Source of the DNA: an uncultured Colwellia sp.
GTDB lineage: Bacteria; Pseudomonadota; Gammaproteobacteria; Enterobacterales; Alteromonadaceae
Direction of reading: 5' to 3'
Length of the DNA stretch: 13,312 bases
Assembly (NCBI GenBank): GCA_913020705.1
Contig: CAJWBY010000134.1
Coordinates: forward strand, 1 to 13,312
This document shows positions 1 through 8,020 of the stretch, in pieces. Each line of letters opens with the position of its first letter. Position 1 is the first letter of the stretch. A program made the position numbers and the translations under genes. Under the pieces are notes generated by a model. It was not told the origin of the DNA. It did not search any database and saw only the letters and a list, made by a program, of their open reading frames with translations.

Positions 1-404
1 TGTGTATCTATCAAACACATGGTAACCCTTACGCACATGTTATTTTACGTGGTGGTAAAGAGCCAAATTATCATCAAGCAGATATTAACGCTACAGGTGA
101 AACATTAGCTAAAGCTGGTTTAAAAAATCGTATTATGATCGATTGTAGCCATGGCAATAGTTATAAAGATCACAACAAGCAAATTGATGTAGCTCGTTCA
201 TTAAGAAAACAAATGGAAGAAGGCGATAACGCTGTATTTGGGGTTATGGTCGAAAGTTTCATCGTAGAAGGTAATCAAAAAGTTGTTGATGTTAATAAGT
301 TAACGTATGGGCAAAGTATTACCGATGCCTGTATAAACTTAGAAACCAGTGTAACTTTATTAGATGAGTTATCAGCTGCAGTTCAGGTTAAACGTTCAAC
401 CTAA
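1..404 (+). CDS. 3-deoxy-7-phosphoheptulonate (DAHP) synthase, class I, 3' part
   Basis: C-terminal part of a DAHP synthase, which condenses phosphoenolpyruvate and erythrose-4-phosphate in the first step of the shikimate pathway (cytoplasm). The reading frame is open from base 3 to the stop at 402-404, so the 5' end lies outside the window. Visible family motifs are ILRGGKEPNY, the SHGNS metal/substrate loop (His codon at 150-152), ESFIVEGNQ (Glu codon at 267-269) and SITDACI (Asp codon at 324-326). These three residues match the known metal ligands His268, Glu302 and Asp326 of E. coli AroG; the fourth ligand (Cys61) would lie upstream. The text resembles AroF, AroG and AroH about equally, so the feedback class (Tyr, Phe or Trp) cannot be set from this fragment and no symbol is given. 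A hairpin terminator follows the stop, and the gene converges on clpA. Confidence 0.95.
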   Translation, partial: CIYQTHGNPYAHVILRGGKEPNYHQADINATGETLAKAGLKNRIMIDCSHGNSYKDHNKQIDVARSLRKQMEEGDNAVFGVMVESFIVEGNQKVVDVNKLTYGQSITDACINLETSVTLLDELSAAVQVKRST

Positions 405-433
405 TTAAATCTAATATACAAATGCAGAAATAT

Positions 434-468
434 AAAAGCCACTTAGATAATTCTAAATGGCTTTTTTT
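434..468 (+). terminator. Rho-independent terminator of the DAHP synthase gene, probably bidirectional
   Basis: Arms AAAGCCAcTTAGA and TCTAAaTGGCTTT form a 12-bp stem with one C/A mismatch and a short loop, followed by a T run on the plus strand. Read on the minus strand, the same stem is preceded by A and followed by TTTTAT, so it could also stop clpA transcription that runs past 548. Confidence 0.85.
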
Positions 469-506
469 ATTGATATTTTTATTGTTTTTGATTAATTTCT
501 AAGACT

Positions 507-536
507 GACAACAAACACGTTTTAACGTTTGTTGTC
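507..536 (-). repeat. Strong inverted repeat just after the clpA stop
   Basis: GACAACAAAC (507-516) is perfectly complementary to GTTTGTTGTC (527-536), with a 10-nt loop that can pair further through GTT/AAC if two bases bulge. It lies 11 bases past the clpA stop. No T run follows on either strand, so it is not a classic intrinsic terminator. It may protect the clpA mRNA 3' end, with the U-tract hairpin at 434-468 as the actual stop. Confidence 0.6.
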
Positions 537-547
537 TTCATTGTAAA

Positions 548-2803
548 TTAATGTTCAACCAATTCTTTCTTTTGAATATAGCTCAAAACTAATTTATCCT
601 TCTTAACACCAACTTTTGCAACGCCACCGTGGGTTAAATCACCAAACAACAGCTCATTCGCTAATGGTTTCTTTAAGTGCTCTTGAATTAATCGTGACAT
701 AGGACGAGCCCCCATTGTTTTATCATAACCTTTGACAGCCAACCACTTTCTAGCATCTTTAGTGAGTTCTAATGAAACACCTTTTTCATCAAGTAAAGCC
801 TGTAGCTCAACAATAAACTTATCAACAACTTGTTGAATAACAACTTCGTCTAAATGATTGAACCAAACAATATTATCTAAGCGGTTTCTAAACTCTGGTG
901 AAAATGTTTTGTTAATTTCCCCCATAGCATCAATAGTCTGATCTTGCTGCTTAAAGCCAATAGACTGACGCGTTATTTCATGAGCACCAGCATTTGTAGT
1001 TAAGACTAAAATAATATTTCTAAAATCAGCTTTACGTCCGTTATTATCGGTTAATGTTCCATGATCCATCACCTGCAATAAAATGTTGTAAACATCTTCA
1101 TGAGCTTTCTCAATTTCATCGAGTAATACGACAGAATGAGGATGTTTAATAACAGCATCGGTTAACAAGCCACCTTGTTCATAACCTACATACCCAGGAG
1201 GAGCTCCTATTAGACGACTTACGGCGTGTTTCTCCATATACTCAGACATATCGTAGCGTAGTAGCTCAACACCTAGCGATTTAGCTAATTGCTGAGTCAC
1301 TTCTGTTTTACCCACACCGGTAGGGCCAGCAAATAAGAATGAGCCAACAGGTTTTTGTTCGTTACCTAAACCTGCTCGAGATAACCGGATAACCGACGTT
1401 AATTCATCGATTGCGTGATCTTGTCCAAAAACGACCATTTTCAAATTTCGATCTAGGGTTTTTAAGCTGTCTTTTTCAGTTGAAGAAACTGACTTTTCAG
1501 GGATCCTTGCCATTTTTGCGACAATGGATTCAATATCACTATTATTAATAACCTTCTTACGTTTTGAAGCAGCAACTAATTGTTGCTTTGCTCCTGCTTC
1601 ATCAATAACATCGATAGCTTTATCAGGTAGAAAACGTTCATTGATATATTTAGCTGATAACTGAGCTGCAGCACGAAGTGCTTTATTAGTGTAACGAATA
1701 CCGTGGTGGGTTTCGTACTTCTCTTTCAACCCTTGCAGAATCTTAGTTGTGTCATCAACACTAGGCTCAACCACATCAATTTTTTGGAAACGACGTGCGA
1801 GTGCGCGATCTTTTTCAAAGACACTTTGATATTCTTGATATGTCGTTGATCCCATACAACGTAATTTACCCGATGAAAGTAATGGTTTGATCAAATTAGA
1901 AGCATCCATCATGCCACCAGATGCCGCACCTGCACCAATTATAGTGTGAATTTCGTCAATGAATAATATGGCATTACCATCTTCTTCTAACTCTTTTAAT
2001 AAGCCTTTAAAGCGTTTTTCAAAATCTCCACGATATTTAGTACCCGCTAATAATGCGCCCATATCAAGAGAATAGATGGTGGTTTCAGCTAAAAATTCAG
2101 GAACATCATCAGATATAACTAAATTTGCAAGACCTTCAGCAATAGCGGTTTTACCAACACCAGCCTCTCCCACAAATAAAGGGTTATTTTTACGACGACG
2201 ACTCAAAACTTGTAACGTTCTTTCTAGTTCGCTGTTACGTCCAATTAATGGATCTATATTGCCTTTTTTGGCTTCTTCATTAAGGTTTGTCGCAAAGTTA
2301 TCAATTGTACGTGGTTCTTCTTCGGAGACTTGAACATCCTCAGAGGTTTGAGATGAATCAATATGCTCAATTTTAGAAATACCATGAGAGATAAAATTAA
2401 CAATGTCTAAACGGCTAATATCTGATTTTTTTAAAAAATAAGCAGCTTGAGATTCTTGTTCACTAAATATAGCAACAAGTACATTGGAACCAGTGACTTC
2501 ACTTTTTCCAGAAGACTGCACATGGAATACAGCTCGTTGAAGTACACGCTGAAAACCTAATGTTGGCTGAGTTTCACGTTCTATTTCTCCTTCAGGGATA
2601 ACAGGCGTTGTTTCAGCTATAAAATCGAGTAATTCTTTACGTAATTTACCCATATCAGCGCCGCAAGCTTTGAGCGCTTCAATTGATGAAGGGTTATCTA
2701 ATAAGGCTAATAATAAATGCTCCACCGTCATAAATTCATGACGAGAGTCCTTGGCTTGACGGAAAGCCATATTTAACGAAATTTCTAAATCTTTGTTCAG
2801 CAT
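548..2803 (-). CDS. clpA: ATP-dependent Clp protease ATP-binding subunit ClpA
   Basis: 751-residue Hsp100 unfoldase that feeds substrates into ClpP in the cytoplasm; E. coli ClpA is of similar length (758). It has an N-terminal Clp-N repeat domain (about 1-145). The first AAA+ module has Walker A GEAGVGKT at 212-219, Walker B LFIDEIH near 280-286 and pore loop KYRGDFE at 256-262. The second module has GPTGVGKT at 493-500, VVLLDE at 558-563 and pore loop GYVGYE at 537-542. The ClpP-docking loop IGF is at 615-617. The coiled-coil middle domain of ClpB is absent, which with the IGF loop separates it from ClpB and ClpC. The ATG is preceded by GGAG six bases upstream. It lies 28 bases after clpS on the same strand, so the adaptor and its unfoldase are probably cotranscribed. 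All catalytic motifs look intact. Confidence 0.98.
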   Translation of the reverse strand: MLNKDLEISLNMAFRQAKDSRHEFMTVEHLLLALLDNPSSIEALKACGADMGKLRKELLDFIAETTPVIPEGEIERETQPTLGFQRVLQRAVFHVQSSGKSEVTGSNVLVAIFSEQESQAAYFLKKSDISRLDIVNFISHGISKIEHIDSSQTSEDVQVSEEEPRTIDNFATNLNEEAKKGNIDPLIGRNSELERTLQVLSRRRKNNPLFVGEAGVGKTAIAEGLANLVISDDVPEFLAETTIYSLDMGALLAGTKYRGDFEKRFKGLLKELEEDGNAILFIDEIHTIIGAGAASGGMMDASNLIKPLLSSGKLRCMGSTTYQEYQSVFEKDRALARRFQKIDVVEPSVDDTTKILQGLKEKYETHHGIRYTNKALRAAAQLSAKYINERFLPDKAIDVIDEAGAKQQLVAASKRKKVINNSDIESIVAKMARIPEKSVSSTEKDSLKTLDRNLKMVVFGQDHAIDELTSVIRLSRAGLGNEQKPVGSFLFAGPTGVGKTEVTQQLAKSLGVELLRYDMSEYMEKHAVSRLIGAPPGYVGYEQGGLLTDAVIKHPHSVVLLDEIEKAHEDVYNILLQVMDHGTLTDNNGRKADFRNIILVLTTNAGAHEITRQSIGFKQQDQTIDAMGEINKTFSPEFRNRLDNIVWFNHLDEVVIQQVVDKFIVELQALLDEKGVSLELTKDARKWLAVKGYDKTMGARPMSRLIQEHLKKPLANELLFGDLTHGGVAKVGVKKDKLVLSYIQKKELVEH

Positions 2804-2831
2804 AGACTACTCCACTTTAAACCATGCGAAT

Positions 2832-3152
2832 TCACGCTTTCTCCATTGCACACTGCAATGGATGCTCATTTTCTAGGGCGTACTGATTGACTTGTTCAAC
2901 CTTTGTTTCTGCTATTTCAGCAGTATAAGTACCACATAGGCCTTTACCTTTATAATGGATCTCTAACATAATGTCTGTTGCTTTATCTGAGTCCATATTA
3001 AAAAACCGACATAACACATCAATTACAAAATCCATCGGCGTATAGTCATCGTTTAACAAAACGACATTATACATTGGGGGCTTTTCAAATTGCTCAACAA
3101 ACTCTTCTTCGAGAACTTCCTGATTATCTAATAACTCTTTCCACTTGCTCAT
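2832..3152 (-). CDS. clpS: ATP-dependent Clp protease adaptor protein ClpS
   Basis: 106-residue N-recognin, the same length as E. coli ClpS. It binds proteins with destabilising N-terminal residues (Leu, Phe, Trp, Tyr) and hands them to the ClpA N-domain. The core [14 protein letters not shown] starts at Asn34; Asp35, Asp36 and His66 occupy the E. coli positions of the N-degron pocket. The C-terminal block [25 protein letters not shown] is strongly conserved. The N-terminal tail of about 25 residues is acidic and divergent, as usual. No good Shine-Dalgarno sequence lies before the ATG (the nearest purine-rich stretch, AGG, is about 20 bases away), so translation may be modest or leader-dependent. 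It is first in the clpS-clpA unit and divergent from cspD, as in E. coli. Confidence 0.98.
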   Translation of the reverse strand: MSKWKELLDNQEVLEEEFVEQFEKPPMYNVVLLNDDYTPMDFVIDVLCRFFNMDSDKATDIMLEIHYKGKGLCGTYTAEIAETKVEQVNQYALENEHPLQCAMEKA

Positions 3153-3206
3153 AATTTTATATTAGTCTGTACCTGGTGATTTTGCTTTAACATTTACAAA
3201 AAAATA

Positions 3207-3234
3207 AAAATATAAATTTGCAAATTATTTTCAA
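3207..3234 (-). promoter_or_regulatory. Candidate sigma-70 promoter for clpS-clpA
   Basis: On the minus strand TTGAAA (3234-3229) is followed after 16 bases by TATTTT (3212-3207), about 55 bases before the clpS ATG. It fits sigma-70 spacing, but the whole region is AT-rich so chance matches are likely. Confidence 0.35.
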
Positions 3235-3258
3235 TATTAACTTGACTATTTTTATAAT
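3230..3258 (+). promoter_or_regulatory. Candidate promoter for cspD
   Basis: TTCAAT (3230-3235), a 17-base spacer and a perfect TATAAT (3253-3258) on the plus strand. An alternative uses TTGACT (3242-3247) with TAGTGT (3264-3269) 16 bases on. The first choice shares its -35 bases with the clpS candidate, so the two divergent genes may compete for polymerase. It predicts a cspD leader of roughly 100 bases. Confidence 0.4.
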
Positions 3259-3293
3259 TTATCTAGTGTTTATGTCAGTGATTGTTTTTTAAT

Positions 3294-3309
3294 CATAAAT
3301 ATATTTATG
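3294..3309 (+). repeat. Perfect 16-bp palindrome in the cspD leader
   Basis: CATAAATATATTTATG reads the same on both strands. It sits about 58 bases before the cspD start codon and downstream of the candidate -10, so it could be an operator or an AU-rich leader hairpin. Confidence 0.6.
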
Positions 3310-3366
3310 TTAATGCTCTTAGGCAAGCATACCTAATTACCGATGAATATAGAAGGAAGTTGAAGT

Positions 3367-3588
3367 ATGGCTCACGGTACAGTGAAATGGTTTAACAATG
3401 CAAAAGGTTTTGGTTTTATTCGTCCAGAGGATGGTGGTGAAGATATATTCGCACATTATTCTACAATCCAAATGGAAGGATACCGCACATTAAAAGCTGG
3501 TCAGGACGTAGATTACGAACTAAATGCAGGACCTAAAGGTCACCATGCAGCTAGCATAACGCCTGATGAGATTGAAGCAGAAGAATAA
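3367..3588 (+). CDS. cspD: Cold-shock-domain protein CspD
   Basis: 73-residue single cold-shock domain protein close in length to E. coli CspD (74). The nucleic-acid binding motifs are present: RNP1-like KGFGFIRPE (about 14-22) and RNP2-like DIFAHYSTI (about 26-34), with the aromatic residues that stack on bases. The stretches GTVKWFNNAKGFGFI and GYRTLKAGQ match CspD rather than the cold-inducible CspA group, and the acidic tail (DEIEAEE) is also CspD-like. In E. coli CspD binds single-stranded DNA, inhibits replication and accumulates in stationary phase; that role is assumed here by homology. AGAAGGAAGT at 3351-3360 gives a strong Shine-Dalgarno sequence about 7 bases before the ATG. The gene is divergent from clpS, the conserved arrangement, and is followed by its own terminator. 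Confidence 0.96.
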   Translation: MAHGTVKWFNNAKGFGFIRPEDGGEDIFAHYSTIQMEGYRTLKAGQDVDYELNAGPKGHHAASITPDEIEAEE

Positions 3589-3617
3589 CTTTCTATCCGT
3601 TTAAAAAATCAATCAAT

Positions 3618-3653
3618 AACCTGTTTGTTAAATATTACAAACAGGTTTTTTAT
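3618..3653 (+). terminator. Rho-independent terminator of cspD
   Basis: AACCTGTTTGT (3618-3628) pairs perfectly over 11 bp with ACAAACAGGTT (3637-3647), with an 8-base AT loop. A T run follows directly (3646-3651). It lies 30 bases after the cspD stop. Confidence 0.92.
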
Positions 3654-3692
3654 TCATAAATTTTCTAATAGATATATCAATTGAATTAGATA

Positions 3693-4163
3693 TCAACTTT
3701 GCTTATATAAGTCTAAAGTCATGAACTTGCTATACGGATCGTCACAATAATCACTAAACGGTGAACAATCTTTAAAACCATACTTGGCATATAAACTATG
3801 CGCTGGTTTAAAATAATCCATAGTGCCTGTTTCTAGGCTTAACTTTCTATATCCCATCGAATTAGCTTCGTTGAGCATATGAATCAATAATATTGAGCCA
3901 ATCCCCTGTTTTTGAAAGTTATTAGCGGTTCTCATAGATTTAATCTCTCCGTGAGATGCGTCTAACTTTTTAATAGCTCCACAACCTGCTAATAGTTTTC
4001 CTTTCCAAATAGTCCAAAACTGTACGGATGGATCTTTTAACTTAGCCAAGTCGAGGGCATGTATACTTTCAGGTGGCGATGTTGCTCTCATATCGTCAAG
4101 ATGTTCTTTAAGCAGTAATACTATTTCTTCACCTAATAAGTCGTCTAATTTGATTTCAAACAA
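3693..4163 (-). CDS. GNAT family N-acetyltransferase
   Basis: 156-residue cytoplasmic GNAT-fold acetyltransferase that would transfer an acetyl group from acetyl-CoA to an unknown amine. The acetyl-CoA loop QKQGIG is at 84-89, preceded by the beta4 strand GEIKSMRTA and followed by an alanine/leucine-rich helix; the end SLYAKYGFKDCSPFSDYCDDPYS is the usual GNAT beta6-7 region. The N-terminal block HLDDMRATSPPESIHALDL is a recognisable signature of one widespread uncharacterised subfamily. The start is TTG: its codon (4163-4161) has AAGGGA at a 7-base spacing, no in-frame ATG lies just upstream, and the first internal Met (25) would cut into this conserved block. It reads away from the amidohydrolase terminator, so it probably has its own promoter. 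Substrate unknown. Confidence 0.88.
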   Translation of the reverse strand: MFEIKLDDLLGEEIVLLLKEHLDDMRATSPPESIHALDLAKLKDPSVQFWTIWKGKLLAGCGAIKKLDASHGEIKSMRTANNFQKQGIGSILLIHMLNEANSMGYRKLSLETGTMDYFKPAHSLYAKYGFKDCSPFSDYCDDPYSKFMTLDLYKQS

Positions 4164-4170
4164 ATGATTG

Positions 4171-4176
4171 TCCCTT
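4171..4176 (-). promoter_or_regulatory. Ribosome binding site that supports a TTG start
   Basis: AAGGGA on the minus strand lies 7 bases before the TTG at 4163-4161. This is the best Shine-Dalgarno match near the 5' end of the acetyltransferase gene and decides its start. Confidence 0.7.
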
Positions 4177-4336
4177 CTGAAGTTTTTCCAATAAACATTC
4201 TATTTTTATAAAGTACTATCGTAATAAACAACTCAATAATATCAGATGTCTAACCTTGGAAAAATTGAATTAGCCTAAATTGAATCAATTTATCTCATCC
4301 TCTTGTATTAATTATTGTCAAAGTTTTCTGAATTTA

Positions 4337-4368
4337 AACAAAAAACCAGCAAATATAATTTGCTGGTT
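4337..4368 (-). terminator. Rho-independent terminator of the amidohydrolase gene
   Basis: On the minus strand AACCAGCAAAT (4368-4358) pairs over 11 bp with ATTTGCTGGTT (4354-4344) around a 3-base loop and runs into TTTTTTG. It lies 31 bases past the stop at 4399, and separates this gene from the acetyltransferase gene downstream. Confidence 0.92.
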
Positions 4369-4398
4369 CTAATTTTAAATTTTAAATATTAAAAATGA

Positions 4399-7300
4399 CT
4401 AGTCTTCGAAATAGAATTTTTTACGGGTATTATCGTAATTACCTATTTCATTCATCGTGTCTGCATTATACAAACGGCCATTAACCATAGTATGTGTAAC
4501 TTTATCACTTAAACGAATATCTTTACTGACATCTCCATCAATAACGATCATATCAGCAAGTTTTCCAACAACTAAAGAACCTATGTCTTTATCTAAACCA
4601 AGTGTTTTAGCAGGGGATATCGTTGCAGTACGAATAGCTTGCAATGGTGTCATTCCACCTTGCGCCATCATCCACATTTCCCAATGCATTGCTAAACCTT
4701 CACGTTGACCATGACCACCAGAATTCACTTCAACACCTAAGTCTTGCATTTCTTTAGCTACTTTAGCGACATTGAAGTGATTGTAATGATGAAGTGGTGC
4801 TTTTGGACGACGCATAGAACGCGGGTCTAAGAACTCACTTGGCACATACTTACTTAAACGAGGGTGTTCCCATACGTTAGTTGTATCATACCAATAGTGT
4901 TCACCAGAAATACCACCATACGCGACACCCATTGTGGGTGTGTAAGCCATATCAGATTGTGACCACAATTGCTTTATATCATCATAAATTTTAGCGGTAG
5001 AAATTGAATGTTCAAGTGTAGTATGTCCATCAACAACCATTGTTAAGTTATGCTGCAATAATGAACCACCTTCTGGTACAACCATCATTTCTAATTCACG
5101 TGCTGCTTGAATAAACTGTTGACGCTGATTACGACGAGGTTGGTTATAGCTTTTAACACTAAAGGCTCCTGCCGCTTTTAATCGTTCAACATGAAACTTG
5201 GCATCATCTAAATTATCAACATGTGAAGTATATCCTGGGATTGTCGCACCATATAGAATAGTACCTGTTGAGAATAAGCGTGCGGCGACTATTTTACCGG
5301 CTTTTTGCATTTCACTCGCTGCAAAAAATTCAGTGGTATCATTTGATGGATCATGGATTGTTGTTACCCCTAAGGCTAATCCTGCATAGTTTTTCCAATT
5401 CTGCTGAGGAATTATTTCACTACTACCTTGCGATCCGTGAGCATGCGCATCAATTAACCCCGGCATTATGGTTTTACCCGTAATATCAATAACCTTTGTA
5501 TCCCGTGGGATTTTAATACTTCCTTTGGTGCCTACTGCTGTGATTTTATTCCCTTCAACCAGTACAACACCATTTTCAATGACTTGATCACCTTCCATCG
5601 TGATAATCTTACCGCCAACAAAAGCGACATGACCTGATGGGATATCAACTTTTTGTTGATAGCTTAGATCAATAACTTTAGGTTTAACTGCTTTTTTGTC
5701 AGCTGTATCATCTAACTTTTCATCGCTAATGTTAGCTTTAATATCAAACAAACCTTGAACAGATGCTTGATATAAATCGGCACCGAGGCTCCAATAAATT
5801 TCGTTTGATTTACTATTCCAATTAACACCTTCACCTGCACGAACTGATAACTGCTCTACAGGTAAATTTTTGGCTTTTGGCCCAATATCAATAACATCAC
5901 CACGCTCTACAAAAGGCGTAACAAATACTTTAAAACGTTCTGCAAAAGCAAGGTATTTACCATCTGGTGATACACGGTATTCAGAAGCAAACTTTCCTTG
6001 ATATAGTTTAGTATCATGCTGGCCATCTATATCAACACGCGCTATATGCGGTGTTTTACCACCACGAGTTACATATATACGATCATTACGAGCACCAAAG
6101 TGTGGTTGTACACCACTTTCAGTCACCAATTTAGCGTTACCACCTTTTGCTGATACTGCATAAATACCCGTATTTAAACCCCACGTAGGATCGGTAATAT
6201 AACCACCACTAACTTTACGGTAAACGACAGTTTTTCCATCAGGAGAAAAACTTGGTTCAATATATTTACCCTGCTCGCTAGTTATGGTCTTACCTTTTCC
6301 ACTGCGTACAGAAACAACACGAACTTGACCAAGTTTTTTATCATCCCATGTAACATAAACAATCTTTTTACCGTCACGTGAAAAACTAGGGTTTAGCTCG
6401 AATTCACTTTTCTGTTTAGTTAACCGTTTTGGTTTTCCGTTAGGTAATTTTTTGGTGTATATATGTCCCATTGATTCAAAAACAGCAACTTTTCCATTCG
6501 GTGATACTTTTACATCACGTAGCATTTTTGTATTAAACGTTTTTTGATCTAAATCTTGGGTGAAACGTACAGCGGTTTGAATTTTCTTTTCTGTTTTTAC
6601 ATGAAAATCAATAACTTTCGCTTTTTTAGATTCAAGTGATAACTTGTTAATTTTACCTCCTGCCCAAAAAACTAAACCGTCACTGTCAGGTGTCCAAGCC
6701 ATCGTAGGATAAACGCCATGAATGGCCCAAGTTTCTTGCATATCACGGTCTAAACCATCATAAACTTTAGTATGCTCACCACTCTCAAGATTGTACAAAT
6801 ATAAGTTAGATTGGAAATCATCTCGGCTAATAAATGCTAAAAACTTGCCGTCTGGTGAAAGTGTCGGTCTTATTGCACCGCCCTTACCTGATACAACAAC
6901 TTTAATTTCACCGGTCTCAAGTTCAAGACGTTTAATTTTATAGATGCCTTTCTCAGAATCTTTAGAATAGTGAAAACTTTTACCTGGTGTAGCATCTTGC
7001 GAAAAGTAGACATATTTGCCGTCATGAGAGAATGCTGGTTCACCTAAATCTTTTTGTTCATTAGGACGTTTGGTTAGCATAACGCCATTACCACCCGATT
7101 TATGATACATCCAAACTTCACCCGCACCTAAAGACCGACTACCGGTAAAATGCTTACGTCCTACAATATAATTACCATCTGGTGACCATGCTGGGCTATT
7201 CAATAGGCGAAAGGTTTCAGTGGTTATTGCTTTTGCATCACTGCCATCAGTCTTCATTACCCATAAATTGTCACCGCCATCTTCATCAGAAGTAAAAGCA

Positions 7301-7659
7301 ATATACTTACCGTCAGGGCTAAATTTTGGCTGCATTTGCCAAGCAATATCTGTCATCAATGCTTTAGCTTCACCGCCAGTAGATGGCATGGTGTAAATAT
7401 CACCCAATAGATCAAAAACAATGGTTTTACCATCAGGGCTTAAATCAACATTCATCCAAGTACCTGAACGAACGTCAATTTTGGCAGTGGTAAAATTACC
7501 TTGTGGATCATTAACTGACCATTTAGCTGGTGTTTCTTTTACGGTTTTTTCACTTGCGCTATTTTTGCTAGGTGTAACATCTACTTGAGCAAAAGCGCTA
7601 GGCAATGCTAATAAAACACTGAGAGCAACGCCAGAGATGAGGTGTTTTTTCGAGGACAT
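4399..7659 (-). CDS. Exported TolB-like beta-propeller / amidohydrolase fusion protein
   Basis: 1086-residue exported hydrolase of unknown substrate. Residues 1-24 form a Sec signal peptide (MSSKKHLISGVALSVLLALPSAFA). Residues about 60-600 carry WD40/PD40-type propeller repeats, seen as SPDGK or close variants at 74, 114, 159, 211, 268, 386, 427, 472 and 564. Residues about 675-1065 are an amidohydrolase (imidazolonepropionase-like): PGLIDAHAHG with metal ligands His739 and His741, Lys836 in AFSVKSY as a possible carbamylated bridge, His870, His879 and His884 as further ligand candidates, and the end LGLDKDIGSLVVGKLADMIVIDGD typical of the fold. The usual late catalytic Asp is not obvious; the matching segment reads NSGGHGQ (979-985). 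I recall this as normal for the long fusion family, where a periplasmic peptidase-like role is often guessed. AAGG lies 10 bases before the ATG. It appears monocistronic with its own terminator. Confidence 0.9.
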   Translation of the reverse strand: MSSKKHLISGVALSVLLALPSAFAQVDVTPSKNSASEKTVKETPAKWSVNDPQGNFTTAKIDVRSGTWMNVDLSPDGKTIVFDLLGDIYTMPSTGGEAKALMTDIAWQMQPKFSPDGKYIAFTSDEDGGDNLWVMKTDGSDAKAITTETFRLLNSPAWSPDGNYIVGRKHFTGSRSLGAGEVWMYHKSGGNGVMLTKRPNEQKDLGEPAFSHDGKYVYFSQDATPGKSFHYSKDSEKGIYKIKRLELETGEIKVVVSGKGGAIRPTLSPDGKFLAFISRDDFQSNLYLYNLESGEHTKVYDGLDRDMQETWAIHGVYPTMAWTPDSDGLVFWAGGKINKLSLESKKAKVIDFHVKTEKKIQTAVRFTQDLDQKTFNTKMLRDVKVSPNGKVAVFESMGHIYTKKLPNGKPKRLTKQKSEFELNPSFSRDGKKIVYVTWDDKKLGQVRVVSVRSGKGKTITSEQGKYIEPSFSPDGKTVVYRKVSGGYITDPTWGLNTGIYAVSAKGGNAKLVTESGVQPHFGARNDRIYVTRGGKTPHIARVDIDGQHDTKLYQGKFASEYRVSPDGKYLAFAERFKVFVTPFVERGDVIDIGPKAKNLPVEQLSVRAGEGVNWNSKSNEIYWSLGADLYQASVQGLFDIKANISDEKLDDTADKKAVKPKVIDLSYQQKVDIPSGHVAFVGGKIITMEGDQVIENGVVLVEGNKITAVGTKGSIKIPRDTKVIDITGKTIMPGLIDAHAHGSQGSSEIIPQQNWKNYAGLALGVTTIHDPSNDTTEFFAASEMQKAGKIVAARLFSTGTILYGATIPGYTSHVDNLDDAKFHVERLKAAGAFSVKSYNQPRRNQRQQFIQAARELEMMVVPEGGSLLQHNLTMVVDGHTTLEHSISTAKIYDDIKQLWSQSDMAYTPTMGVAYGGISGEHYWYDTTNVWEHPRLSKYVPSEFLDPRSMRRPKAPLHHYNHFNVAKVAKEMQDLGVEVNSGGHGQREGLAMHWEMWMMAQGGMTPLQAIRTATISPAKTLGLDKDIGSLVVGKLADMIVIDGDVSKDIRLSDKVTHTMVNGRLYNADTMNEIGNYDNTRKKFYFED

Positions 7660-8020
7660 GAAATAGGTACCTTATACATTTTGTATGAATAGTATTGTTT
7701 ATTGTTATTTTCCTATACTTAATCATATGCATTTAAAAGATGTAAGTAAATTACGTTCATCACACTAAAATATAAGTTACATTACAGGTGACAATACAAC
7801 ACTTAATTAGGCTTTTACTTCCATTTACTCATGGGTTTAGTTATGAAGTGAACCTTGCAGAAATGATTAAAGTTGTAAAGCGTGAATTGATAATTCTAGT
7901 GGGTGATACGCCTTAGTTTGAAATCATCCAACTAAGGCTAAAAACTTCAAACTTTCTTATCCTAAATATAATTATAAAAGTTCATCAATTTAAGAAGGTA
8001 ATTATGGAAAATTTAAGCCA
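7660..8020. other. 361-bp gene-free interval between the operon end and the amidohydrolase gene
   Basis: It must hold the amidohydrolase promoter (right of 7660 on the minus strand), but no convincing -35/-10 pair stands out. The GGTACC palindrome at about 7667 lies in its leader. Towards 8020 is a pair of overlapping inverted repeats (7910-7953), described separately. No reading frame with coding signs is seen. Confidence 0.6.
7910..7953 (-). repeat. Two overlapping, mutually exclusive inverted repeats after the beta-barrel gene
   Basis: GCCTTAGTT (7910-7918) pairs with AACTAAGGC (7930-7938), 9 bp with an 11-base loop. AGTTTGAA (7916-7923) pairs with TTCAAACT (7946-7953), 8 bp. The left arms share 7916-7918, so only one stem can form at a time. 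No T run follows either stem on the minus strand, so this is at best an atypical end for the upstream operon. Confidence 0.5.

Noticed and set aside
2076..2333. Open frame opposite clpA
   Set aside because: Lies wholly inside clpA on the other strand with no family resemblance or ribosome site; similar frames opposite the amidohydrolase, beta-barrel and GGDEF-EAL genes were left out for the same reason.
4277..4291. AAATTGA-A-TCAATTT inverted repeat upstream of the acetyltransferase gene
   Set aside because: One-base centre, AT-only apart from two bases, and about 115 bases from the start; likely chance.
4292..4321. Perfect TTGACA (minus strand, 4321-4316) as promoter of the acetyltransferase gene
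   Set aside because: No acceptable -10 lies 16-18 bases downstream (best is TGAGAT), so it is left out of the features.
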